Origin: Streptomyces coryli
GTDB lineage: Bacteria; Actinomycetota; Actinomycetes; Streptomycetales; Streptomycetaceae
Length of the DNA stretch: 36,607 nt
Reading direction: 5' to 3'
Assembly: GCF_011044975.1 (NCBI RefSeq)
Contig: NZ_JAAKZV010000057.1
Coordinates: forward strand, 1 to 36,607
A model generated the notes under the pieces. The model searched no databases and was not told the DNA's origin. It saw nothing but the letters and a program-made list of their open reading frames with translations. Numbering within the stretch: the stretch's first letter is position 1; each line of letters opens with the position of its first letter. A program made the position numbers and the translations under genes. Shown piece after piece: positions 25,301-31,251 of this stretch.

Positions 25301-26630
25301 AGCCGGCCATGGCGCCCTCGCTCCGCGGCCCCGCGGGACCGCCGCGCCCGGCCGGCTCCGGCACGACCAGGTCCGGGCGGCCGTCGCCGTCGGCGTCCAG
25401 GAACCGCACGCCGGGGTCGGCGAGCGAGCAGGGCGGCGCGTCGGGCAGCGGCCGGGGCAGCGCGAAGCGGCCGTCGCCGGCGTTGTGCCACACGCGGGCG
25501 CCCGTCGTCCCCAGCTCGACCACATCGGGCAGGCCGCTGCCGCGCAGGTCGGCCAGCGCGAGGGTGGGGCTGTTCAGCGCGGCCGTCGGCAGGCCGGGCC
25601 CGGTCAGCGGCTCGAAGCGGCGCCGGGCCGGGTCGAATCCGGTGTAGCCGAAGGTCAGCGGCGGCAGCCGCTCCTCGGCGGGCGGCACCGCCTGCTCGTC
25701 GATGCCGGTCACGTCGACCCGGGTCAGCAGCGACACCCCGGTGAACGCGGCCTGCTGATAGCCGAACCGGTACTCGCGCGCCGGGCGGACGACACCGTCG
25801 GCGGCGTGTGTGGTCACCCGGAGGGCCCGGCAGCGCAGCGTCGTGCGCAGCTCGAACCCGGCCCGGTGGCCTGAGAACGGGTCGGGCCGCGACTCGTACA
25901 GGAACTCCACCTCGATGAGGAAGGAGGGCGCCGCCCGGTCGCCGTAGTCCCCGTAGCGGATACGGGAGATCAGCGGCTGGTCCCAGCCGTGGCCGGGCTC
26001 GCGGCCCCGGTCGCGCAGATACTCGTACCGGATCAGGTTGCCCACCGCGTCCCGGCTCTCGCCGACCCGCCAGCCGAAGACCCGGCTCGCGTCTTCGGGG
26101 TCGGCGACCGCTGCCGGGTCGCGCCATGCCGCGTCCGCGCCGTCCGGACGCGGGGTGCCGAACCGGGTGAATCCCCCGTCCCTGCCGCGCACCTCCCAGA
26201 AGTCGCCCGTGGCGCCGCGGACATGCTCGATCCGGGCGAACCGGCCCTCCGTGCGCGGCCGGTAGCGCTGCCGCCCCGGAGGGCCGCCCGCGACGGGCAC
26301 CAGGTCCTCGGTCCCGGACAGGACGAACACATCGGCCGTGCCGGCGTCCTCGTACCGCGGGATCCCCCGCGCCGTCTTACGGGCCACCCCCGGCAGGCTC
26401 AGCTGCCAGCCCGCCCCGAAGGGCCCGTTGCCGTTCCCCGTGCTGTAGCCGAGCGACAGCTCAGGCCCGTGACCCGCCCGGCCGGGCGGTATCGCGATCG
26501 GCACGGTGAAGTTGCCGGTGCCGGTGAACAGATCGGGGGCGAAGGTCTCGCCCAGACCGCCGACCGCGCCGCCGCCCCGCGGCAGCGAGATCACCGCGCC
26601 TTCCGCCCCCGCGTTCGCACCTCTGCTCAT
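19386..26630 (-). CDS. Fused Tc toxin TcB-TcC protein (SpvB/TcdB/RHS) with novel C-terminal payload
   Basis: TcB and TcC together build a hollow cocoon that holds a toxic C-terminal fragment and releases it through TcA; here both are one 2414-aa chain. Order: SpvB domain, about 15-290 (GLGETFAPDLFTGTGNF; GNGPFGAGWQLSLPGV); six FG-GAP/VCBS-type repeats, about 355-640 (DLDGDGLTDVL, DVDGDGAADLIF); TcdB middle domains, about 660-830 (GVEREFRGFAMVEHQD); YD/RHS repeats, about 1250-2000; RHS core, about 1915-2090 (HLGDHLGSSTAVLDQ; YTPYGETSFG; YSPWSGRW). Asp2064 and Asp2070 (CDPLGIVDGLN) fit the intrinsic aspartyl protease of TcC. LTDPGG, ending at 2090, precedes a payload of about 324 aa (2091-2414, bases 19386-20360) that I do not recognise. 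Starts at ATG 26630 behind GGGGGG. No signal peptide. Confidence 0.92.
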   Translation of the reverse strand: MSRGANAGAEGAVISLPRGGGAVGGLGETFAPDLFTGTGNFTVPIAIPPGRAGHGPELSLGYSTGNGNGPFGAGWQLSLPGVARKTARGIPRYEDAGTADVFVLSGTEDLVPVAGGPPGRQRYRPRTEGRFARIEHVRGATGDFWEVRGRDGGFTRFGTPRPDGADAAWRDPAAVADPEDASRVFGWRVGESRDAVGNLIRYEYLRDRGREPGHGWDQPLISRIRYGDYGDRAAPSFLIEVEFLYESRPDPFSGHRAGFELRTTLRCRALRVTTHAADGVVRPAREYRFGYQQAAFTGVSLLTRVDVTGIDEQAVPPAEERLPPLTFGYTGFDPARRRFEPLTGPGLPTAALNSPTLALADLRGSGLPDVVELGTTGARVWHNAGDGRFALPRPLPDAPPCSLADPGVRFLDADGDGRPDLVVPEPAGRGGPAGPRSEGAMAGYFPMTFAGGWSRRSFTRYRQSPSVALGSTNVRLVDLDGDGLTDVLRSGTRLECWFNDPDPRKAWQRTATGVAPGPPVDLADPRVRLADMTGDGLPDIVLLSSGNIAYLPNLGHGRWGARVAMRRSPRLPDGYDPRRVLLGDVDGDGAADLIFVGADRVQLWGNRSGNEWTDEPVTVRGTPDVIGTDSVQLCDLYGTGMAGLLFSRAADGSGRPHLRFLDFSGGVKPQLLELMDNHLGAVTRVTYAPSTREYLRDQRDPATRWRTTLPFPVQVVTHIEVTDAISGGRKSTAYRYHHGYWDGVEREFRGFAMVEHQDTETFAGQRDEHFSPPTLTKSWFHPGPVAAAEAGDWTELDLRHEYFGGDAPMPRPPDQSALLAALPRAARRSALRALRGRLLRTELYALDGSAHERRPYTVTESLPGVREESPPGADDARERIFFPFPLGGRVTEYERGTEPMTRFTFPAGHDPYGQSTGQLAVAVPRGRDPLVTLDAAPPQPYLATYSTVEYARRDDATHYLVDKVARKTEHEVVHDGRLRVPDLRDAVFAHTGAGVSLRVLTDIRNRYDGDAYTGLAPGVLGAYGMLSRTESLAFTDAFLNSLYPAGDPARPAYLAPGGAPAWSGEYPQEFRDLLPSLAGYVHDGGGYYVITARHQYDTQVPGRVPRGLPLTSLDPLGALSRIDYDRHDLLPVRCTDPAGLTTDAVADYRLLYPREVTDANGAVTSVDYSPAGFVTASFARGRDGAGDRAAPGVRMTYDLLAHAEGRGPASVRTVRRVHHDTEAGVPPGWIDDVLVSVQFSDGFGRIVQTRAQAEDTLFGDPTYGGGVIPAGDLAPVGDTVGRTRGPSDPDNVIVSGWQVYDNKGRVVRRYEPFYATGYGYDPPTEAQLGRRTTLFYDPRGHVVRTVNPDRSEQRVLFGVPADLSDPDTYTPTPWETYTYDANDNAGRTHPAEAQPYTTHWNTPASTETDALGRTVRAVARTGLAAGDRSATRSAYDIQGNLLSVTDALGREAFRYLYDVARRRWRADGIDSGRRDAVPDALGRPVESRDGKGALTLCAFDALRRPVRVWARDETDGPVTLRQIVAYGDGGTPAQPAADRAAARARNLLGRPMRHHDEAGLVTVGAADFKGNVLESARRIIADAPILDTYRSAAGKDWQVVPFQVDWTPAPGQSRAARDAMLLEPDGYATTSAYDALDRVVRHVFPQDVEGRRRVLTPAYNRAGTLEQVRIDDTLYVQRISYDAKGQRTLIAYGNGVMTRYAYDPDTFRPARLRSEHYTLVGAAGYRPAGDPLQDHGYDHDLVGNLLTLRDRAPGSGIPGNPAALGADDPALRRLLGSGDALDRHFAYDPLYRLLSATGREHQAPFAGDPWNAPPRGTDVTRTQPYTETYRYDAADNLLALAHAGTGGFTRTFTPAPGSNRLRRTTTGQTPYDYAFDRNGNMVAETTARHFAWDHGDRLKAYGTQTPAAEPSIHAQYLYDATGRRIKKLVRRQGGGVEVFHYVDDLFEHHRWTGPGGSGANQHLHVMDDGRRIALARIGPAHPEDRGPAVAFHLGDHLGSSTAVLDQAGALTNREEYTPYGETSFGSHTRKRYRFTGAERDEESGLGHHGARHYSPWSGRWTSCDPLGIVDGLNLYGYVRANPLRLTDPGGKQSAPTVGDAAADAIDRIDSMENPFSVHGKAGMREVPVSLDIDEPRAVGERGISAGEARARALDSSNRQLLDPATNRSTKYLGAESRAANISRAVRSVADDASILLTHRFNEITEMRTVFAEAVAKVRDPMGMSPTALKAAVNTKVWEIIKHGTSPSAVRVRQALGKLGFQDVPGAGFRVRGPVAGSSPAAPRPSAAPPSAAAPAEAAAAEGVTAERVAAEAAEAGAKVGKVRRVLGFLGKAAVAIPVAYHSFMVGTELRQGHGWAAAKHVGLMVWDISPMPLLLAGAEGRQKLIDDIRRNHDPKTAEQMIKDSCLYATAICRQ

Positions 26631-26666
26631 CTGCCGAGCCCCCCGATCCGGCGATGCGCCGAATGC

Positions 26667-26695
26667 CCGTAAAGGAAAGGTGTCCAGCTTTACGG
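26667..26695. promoter_or_regulatory. Inverted repeat CCGTAAAG-N13-CTTTACGG upstream of the Tc operon
   Basis: A perfect 8-bp inverted repeat (26667-26674 and 26688-26695) lies about 37 bp upstream of the TcB-TcC start, in an unusually AT-rich patch for this genome. CCGTAAGGGAA, a related half-site, recurs near 26732-26742. Its position and symmetry suit an operator for the toxin operon; a minor transcript hairpin is the alternative. Confidence 0.4.
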
Positions 26696-26719
26696 AAGGA
26701 GGCCGGAAAAGTGCGAAAT

Positions 26720-26758
26720 GGTTTCAGCCATCCGTAAGGGAATCCGGTGGCTGAAACC
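26720..26758 (-). terminator. Hairpin terminator after the C39-like peptidase gene
   Basis: GGTTTCAGCCA at 26720-26730 pairs perfectly over 11 bp with TGGCTGAAACC at 26748-26758. On the minus strand it begins 8 bases past the peptidase stop and is followed by a T-rich but interrupted stretch. It would separate peptidase transcription from the Tc operon, at least in part. Confidence 0.65.
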
Positions 26759-26765
26759 GATCGCG

Positions 26766-28142
26766 TCAGCGGATGCCGACCGCCGCCAGCGCGGCCTTCT
26801 GGGCGGCGGAGGTGCGTCCCGGCCACAGGACGTAGGCGATGCCGCCGGTGCCGGACTTGACCGCGCCCGCCGCGTCGTAGCGCTTCGTGCGCAGCCAGAC
26901 GTTCTCGAACTGGCGGCGCTTGTAGACGTTGCGGACGGCCTCGTTGCTGTCGCTCGCCGGGTCGTTGGAGACGACGTCGCCGTCCTTGGTGAAGCCGACG
27001 ATGCACATCAGATGTCCCGAGGTGCCGTAGCCCGCGCCGTCCAGGTCGGCCGCGATGAAGGACTGGGACGTGATGACCGGCAGCCCTGCGTACGTCAGGA
27101 TCTCTATGTCCGTCAGCGAGCCGAGGCGGGTGACCACCCCGCTCATGCCGTCGAAGGTCGAGGCGTACGCCGTGTTGAACGGCCAGTTGCCGCAGCCCTC
27201 GTACTGGTAGTCGAACGTGTAGCGGGCCGCGTGGTCGACCTCGGGGTCGGCGTACGACGGGTCCACCCAGGAGGTCTGCTCCTTCGTCGGCACGTGGCCG
27301 AACCAGGCGAGCGCCATCGTCGTGGACGTCGGACTGCACCAGGCTTCGCCGCCGCCGTCGTACTCGGGGTACTCGCCCAGGTGGATGTTCTGCGAATAGC
27401 GCGGCACCGCCAGCTCGCGCAGCAGCTTCGCCGAGGAGGCCGGGACCTCGAAGCGGTCCGGGACGTCGGAGGCCATCGCGCCGACCCGCCACACCAGCGG
27501 CGAGGCCTTGCTGCCCACGCGGCGGTAGAGGGTCACCCGCAGCTGGTAGTCGACAAGGCGCAGGCCGGTCGAGGCATCGTCGATGGCGAAGGTGTCGGTC
27601 CAGATGCTCGCCTTGTCGTCGGTCTGGTCGTCGACCGAGGTGCGGCGGATGTCCGTATCGCCGTCGCCCGCCGTCCAGCGGCCCATCACGAACCAGGGCG
27701 TCTTGGTGCCGTCGCTGTAGGTGCCCTTCAGGTCGACCTGCAGCCAGGTGCCGGCGGGCGTGTGCGCGTTCCAGGAGGGGACGACCTCCGTAGCCGGTAC
27801 GCCGGGCTTGTACGTGGGCGAGGTCCAGACGGCGTACTCGTAGTCCGCCTTCTTGCTGGTGTGCGGGTCCTTGTACTGCGTCGTACCGACCGGCCTGGCG
27901 ATGGCGATGCCCGGGCGGGCGCCGGTCACCACCTTGGTGCCGTCGGCCTTGCCGCTGTACCAGGCGGGGGCGGTCGCCCAGCCGCGGTAGTCGGCGAGCG
28001 GGTTGCGGGCGGGTCTGGTCCCGCTGGTCCGGGAGGAGGCGAGTGCTGACGGAGCGGCGGTGGCCGCGCCGGCGGCGGCCGCCAGCGCGGCGGCGAGGAC
28101 GGTACGCCGTGGATAGGCTCGCCGGGGAGCTGCGGGGGCCAT
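26766..28142 (-). CDS. Secreted C39-like family peptidase with Tat-type signal
   Basis: A 458-aa exported protein. The N-terminus (APRRAYPRRTVLAAALAAAAGAATAAPSALA; given in part as PRRTVLAAAL) has twin arginines, a hydrophobic run and an AxA-type cleavage site near residue 35. Residues about 45-260 are beta-rich. A papain-like C39_2 domain follows, with Cys in EAWCSPTSTTMAL (about 275), His in TSGHLMCIVGF (about 380) and Asp in VVSNDPAS (about 395). Stand-alone secreted C39-like proteins of Streptomyces are probably extracellular cysteine peptidases of unknown substrate, unlike the ABC-transporter C39 domains. The start is ATG 28142 with GGAG upstream. It lies upstream of the Tc operon on the same strand, but a hairpin separates them, so a shared function is only a possibility. 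Confidence 0.88.
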   Translation of the reverse strand: MAPAAPRRAYPRRTVLAAALAAAAGAATAAPSALASSRTSGTRPARNPLADYRGWATAPAWYSGKADGTKVVTGARPGIAIARPVGTTQYKDPHTSKKADYEYAVWTSPTYKPGVPATEVVPSWNAHTPAGTWLQVDLKGTYSDGTKTPWFVMGRWTAGDGDTDIRRTSVDDQTDDKASIWTDTFAIDDASTGLRLVDYQLRVTLYRRVGSKASPLVWRVGAMASDVPDRFEVPASSAKLLRELAVPRYSQNIHLGEYPEYDGGGEAWCSPTSTTMALAWFGHVPTKEQTSWVDPSYADPEVDHAARYTFDYQYEGCGNWPFNTAYASTFDGMSGVVTRLGSLTDIEILTYAGLPVITSQSFIAADLDGAGYGTSGHLMCIVGFTKDGDVVSNDPASDSNEAVRNVYKRRQFENVWLRTKRYDAAGAVKSGTGGIAYVLWPGRTSAAQKAALAAVGIR

Positions 28143-28254
28143 GGGAGTCTCCAGTCTGATGCGCAAGGGAACGGCAGGTGCACGACAGGCCACCAACTAT
28201 TGCCCGCCGGGGCGCGGTTGAACCAGCCTCCAAAGGGCGCGAATCGGCATCGAT

Positions 28255-28270
28255 ATTGGTGTGGACCAGT
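28255..28270. promoter_or_regulatory. Weak dre-like site (ATTGGTGTGGACCAGT)
   Basis: TGGT-N4-ACCA symmetry, with 13 of 16 bases matching the DasR-responsive element ACTGGTCTAGACCAGT. It lies between the peptidase gene (113 bp upstream of its start) and the divergent kinase-like gene. It could regulate either; chance is a real alternative. Confidence 0.25.
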
Positions 28271-28319
28271 GGCGTGACCTGGGGTGCAGCAGAGGTCCGC
28301 AGCCCGTAGGCTGGCGGCG

Positions 28320-28922
28320 ATGGACGCCCCGTACGACCGGCGGGACACGCTCCCCCGCCTCGCCCGCGCAATCCGCGCACTACCGCCCTCCTGCGGCCCG
28401 GTGCGCCTGGTCGCGGTGGACGGGCACGCCGGCTCAGGCAAGTCCACCTTCGCCGCCGGGCTGGCCGCCGCCCTCGGCGGGGCGCCCGTGCTGCACCTCG
28501 ACGACCTCGCCACCCATGAGGAGCACTTCGGCTGGGCCGGGCGGCTGCGGAGCCAGGTGCTCGAGCCGTTCGGGCGCGGCGAGCCCGCGCGCTACGGCGT
28601 GTACGACTGGCACCGCCGCGCCTTCACCGGGACCCGCGAACTGCCCGCCGCCGACGTCGTCCTCGTCGAGGGCGTCGGCGCCGGCCGCCGGGCGGTGCGG
28701 CCTCATACGGCATTGCTGCTGTGGATGGAGTACGAGCAGCAGTCCGCCTGGGAGCGCGGCCGCCTGCGCGACGGCCCCGCGCAACACCCGTTCTGGGAGG
28801 CGTGGATGCCCGGCGAGCGGGAACATTTCGCGGCCGATCCGTCCCGTCCGTACGCCGATCTCCTGGTCTTTCAGGACGAGTCCGGATACTGGACCGCGCC
28901 GGGCCCGGCGGTCGCCGCCTGA
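28320..28922 (+). CDS. P-loop kinase-like protein (uridine kinase-like)
   Basis: A 200-aa P-loop NTPase with a Walker A motif VDGHAGSGKSTFA (about residues 27-39) and a VLHLDDLATHEEHFGW segment (about 53-68) like the nucleoside-kinase substrate-binding DD motif. LVEGVGAG (about 115) corresponds to the strand-end acidic motif, and a lid rich in Arg (SAWERGRLRDG) follows. This matches the uridine-kinase-like family common in Streptomyces, but true uridine kinase activity is not shown. I used ATG 28320 (MDAPYDRRD) although its ribosome site is weak; GTG 28284 is an alternative adding 12 residues. Confidence 0.82.
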   Translation: MDAPYDRRDTLPRLARAIRALPPSCGPVRLVAVDGHAGSGKSTFAAGLAAALGGAPVLHLDDLATHEEHFGWAGRLRSQVLEPFGRGEPARYGVYDWHRRAFTGTRELPAADVVLVEGVGAGRRAVRPHTALLLWMEYEQQSAWERGRLRDGPAQHPFWEAWMPGEREHFAADPSRPYADLLVFQDESGYWTAPGPAVAA

Positions 28923-29021
28923 AGCGGACGGCAAAGTTCACTCTGCGTGAACGGTCGCTGTCGGCGTGCTGTGTACCCACGTTGCACCGCACATATGTCC
29001 GCAGCAGGGTCTCAACTCGGC

Positions 29022-29051
29022 TTGACCGAGGGCCCGTACAGGTCTTACGTT
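29022..29051 (+). promoter_or_regulatory. HrdB-type promoter for a predicted small RNA
   Basis: TTGACC (29022-29027), an 18-bp spacer, then TACGTT (29046-29051). Both hexamers fit the Streptomyces vegetative consensus (TTGAC- / TAnnnT). The expected start is about 29057-29059. A strong terminator lies only about 65 bp downstream with no open frame between. Confidence 0.6.
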
Positions 29052-29057
29052 CTGAAT

Positions 29058-29127
29058 GTGCGGCCTTTCGGGGCCGCCACACATCGCGGAGCCCCCGGTT
29101 GTTCCCCCGTGACCGGGGGCTCCGTCT
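29058..29127 (+). ncRNA. Predicted small RNA of about 70 nt, two hairpins
   Basis: Between the promoter at 29022-29051 and a perfect terminator there is no start codon with a ribosome site. The transcript would fold into a first hairpin (TGTGCGGCC pairing with GGCCGCCACA through one bulge, about 29057-29081) and then the terminator stem. It lies in the 440-bp gap between the kinase-like gene and the AAA ATPase gene. I do not recognise an Rfam family. An alternative is an attenuated leader of the AAA gene 235 bp downstream. Confidence 0.5.
29088..29127 (+). terminator. Rho-independent terminator
   Basis: GGAGCCCCCGGT (29088-29099) pairs perfectly with ACCGGGGGCTCC (29112-29123), a 12-bp GC stem with a 12-nt loop, followed by GTCTTG. 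The T-run is short, as is common in Streptomyces. It ends the predicted small RNA and would also stop read-through from the kinase-like gene. Confidence 0.75.
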
Positions 29128-29249
29128 TGCCTGCAGGCCGTATCGCGGCAGCGCCACGGCACGGTTTCGTCACCCTGGGTCACCTCCCGTGGCGACAGAA
29201 CCGCAGCTCCGGCGGCTACCGCACCCTACGGCCGCGCCGCCGACGCAGG

Positions 29250-29301
29250 TACGATGCGACGTAGTCGGAGCCTTGGGGCAACTCCCCCATCCCACAAGGC
29301 T
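29250..29301 (+). promoter_or_regulatory. Possible -10 element and leader hairpin of the AAA ATPase gene
   Basis: TACGAT (29250-29255) resembles a -10 hexamer, but no good -35 is seen. Just downstream AGCCTTG (29269-29275) pairs with CAAGGCT (29295-29301), enclosing an inner GGGG/CCCC pairing, so the transcript would begin with a hairpin. The leader would be about 100 nt. Function is unknown. Confidence 0.3.
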
Positions 29302-29363
29302 GTTCGGCTCGATGTCCCCTGTCCGCAGGTGATCTCGGGCCCGTACCCCGGAGGATTCGGGTG

Positions 29364-31250
29364 ATGGATCGCGATCCGCAAGGCGGCTCGCAGGCCCCGG
29401 CCGATCTCGCGTGGCTGCGCGGCGTCGACGCGTACACCGTCGGGGCGTATGCGCGGGCGGAGGAGGAGTTCCGCGCCGCGGTGCGGCTGGACCCCGCCAT
29501 GGCGGACGCCTGGCTGGGGCTGCACGCGCTGCGCGCCGACACCACCACGGCGCTGCTGCGGATGTACCGCCACCGGGACCGCTTCGGTGAGCAGCGCGCC
29601 CGGCACGACCGGCCGCTCAACTCCTGGTACTGGCTGGGCTGGTGGGTGCAGCCGGTGCTCGACACCCAGCGCGACCTGCTGCTCGCGCACGCCTCGCACT
29701 GGCTCGACGGCCGCCATGTCGCCGAGCTGGACCGGGCGCTCGCGGACTGCCCGCCGGTCGACACGGACGCGCAGGTGCGCTTCCTGCACGCCTGCCGCGC
29801 CTATCTGGTCAAGGACTGGGAGCAGCTGGTCCGGCACACCTCCCCTCTCACCTCCGACCAGCTGCTCGGCATCGAGGCGAGCCTGTTCGGCGGCATGGCG
29901 CGGGTCCGGCTGGAGATGTACGGGCAGGCCGCCCCGCTGCTCGCGCAGGCGCTGATGCGCTGCCGCAGCGAGCAGCCGCAGCGCAAGGAGCTGCGCTACT
30001 GGCTGGCCCGCGCGTACGAAGGCACAGGCCGCTCCCCCGCCGCGCTGCCGCTGTACCGGGCCGTGCACCGCGTCGACCCGGCCTTCATGGACACCGCGGC
30101 CCGGATCACGGCGATCGCCGACGGCGACGGCGCCGACACGGCGGCCGGGCTCGCCGCGGTCTCGCTGGCCGGCGGCGCCGACGCGCTGCCGCTCGACCTG
30201 CCGGGCGCACTGGACATACCGGAGTCCCCGGGGGCCTTCGACGACGGCACCGACCTCCAGGGTCCAGAGCCGGAGCCGGCCGCCGCCCCCGTGGACGCCG
30301 ACGCCGTACGCGAACGCGCCCTGCTCTCCGGCGCCGCCACCGCCGCCGAGCCGCCGACCGGTCCCTCCGACCCGGCGCTGCTCGCCGAGGCGCTCGCCGA
30401 ACTGGACCGGATGGTGGGCCTGGAGCCGGTCAAGCGCCAGGTGAAGGCGCTGTCCGCGCAGCTCAACATGGCCCGGCTGCGGGCCGGTCAGGGCCTGCCG
30501 GTGCAGCCGCCGAAGCGGCACTTCGTCTTCTCCGGGCCCTCCGGTACGGGCAAGACCACGGTCGCCCGGATACTCGGCCGGGTCTTCTACGCCCTCGGCC
30601 TGCTCGGCAGCGACCACCTGGTGGAGGCGGGACGAGCCGACATGGTGGGCGAGTTCCTCGGCCAGACGGCCGTGAAGGCCAACGAGCTGATCGACTCGGC
30701 GCTCGGCGGCGTCCTCTTCATCGACGAGGCGTACTCCCTCGCCGGCGTCGGCTACTCCAAGGGCGACGCCTACGGCGACGAGGCCCTGCAGGTCCTCCTC
30801 AAGCGCGCCGAGGACAACCGCGACCGCCTCGTCGTCATCCTCGCCGGCTACCCGGAGGGCATGGACCGCCTGATCGCCGCCAACCCGGGGCTCGGCTCCC
30901 GCTTCACCACCCGCGTCGACTTCCCCAGCTACCGGCCGCTGGAGCTGGCCGCCATCGGGGAGTCGCTGGCCGGCGGCCACGGCGACGTATGGGACGAGGA
31001 GTCGGTCGAGGAGCTGCGCAGCATCTGCGCGCACGTCGTCGACCAGGGCTGGATAGACGAACTCGGCAACGGCCGCTTCCTGCGCACCCTGTACGAGAAG
31101 AGCTGCGCCTACCGCGACCTCCGCCTCTCCGGCTACGCCGCCACCCCCACCCGCGACGATCTCGCCACGCTGCGGCTGCCCGACCTGATGCAGGCGTACG
31201 GCGAGATCCTCTCAGGGCGCGGCCCGGAGGACGGGCCGCTGCTGGGCTGA
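29364..31250 (+). CDS. AAA family ATPase, EccA/CbbX type
   Basis: A 628-aa protein. Residues 1 to about 255 are helical and TPR-like (LRGVDAYTVGAYARAEEEFRAAVRLDP), as in EccA N-domains. A linker rich in Ala, Pro and acidic residues (about 255-335) follows. The single AAA domain (about 340-610) has Walker A GPSGTGKTT (about 392), a pore-region segment MVGEFLGQTA, Walker B GVLFIDEAYSL (about 452), sensor-1 VVILAGYPEGM and an Arg-finger region GLGSRFTTRVDF. EccA proteins serve type VII secretion and CbbX remodels Rubisco; no partner gene of either system is nearby. ATG 29364 and the adjacent GTG 29361 both follow GGAGG (29350-29354). It ends 1 bp from the convergent CBS-protein gene. Confidence 0.9.
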   Translation: MDRDPQGGSQAPADLAWLRGVDAYTVGAYARAEEEFRAAVRLDPAMADAWLGLHALRADTTTALLRMYRHRDRFGEQRARHDRPLNSWYWLGWWVQPVLDTQRDLLLAHASHWLDGRHVAELDRALADCPPVDTDAQVRFLHACRAYLVKDWEQLVRHTSPLTSDQLLGIEASLFGGMARVRLEMYGQAAPLLAQALMRCRSEQPQRKELRYWLARAYEGTGRSPAALPLYRAVHRVDPAFMDTAARITAIADGDGADTAAGLAAVSLAGGADALPLDLPGALDIPESPGAFDDGTDLQGPEPEPAAAPVDADAVRERALLSGAATAAEPPTGPSDPALLAEALAELDRMVGLEPVKRQVKALSAQLNMARLRAGQGLPVQPPKRHFVFSGPSGTGKTTVARILGRVFYALGLLGSDHLVEAGRADMVGEFLGQTAVKANELIDSALGGVLFIDEAYSLAGVGYSKGDAYGDEALQVLLKRAEDNRDRLVVILAGYPEGMDRLIAANPGLGSRFTTRVDFPSYRPLELAAIGESLAGGHGDVWDEESVEELRSICAHVVDQGWIDELGNGRFLRTLYEKSCAYRDLRLSGYAATPTRDDLATLRLPDLMQAYGEILSGRGPEDGPLLG

Positions 31251-31251
31251 G

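Noticed and set aside
29364-31250. EccA-like ATPase as part of a type VII secretion locus
   Set aside because: No EccB/C/D/E, EsxA/B or mycosin genes in the window; left as a general AAA ATPase.
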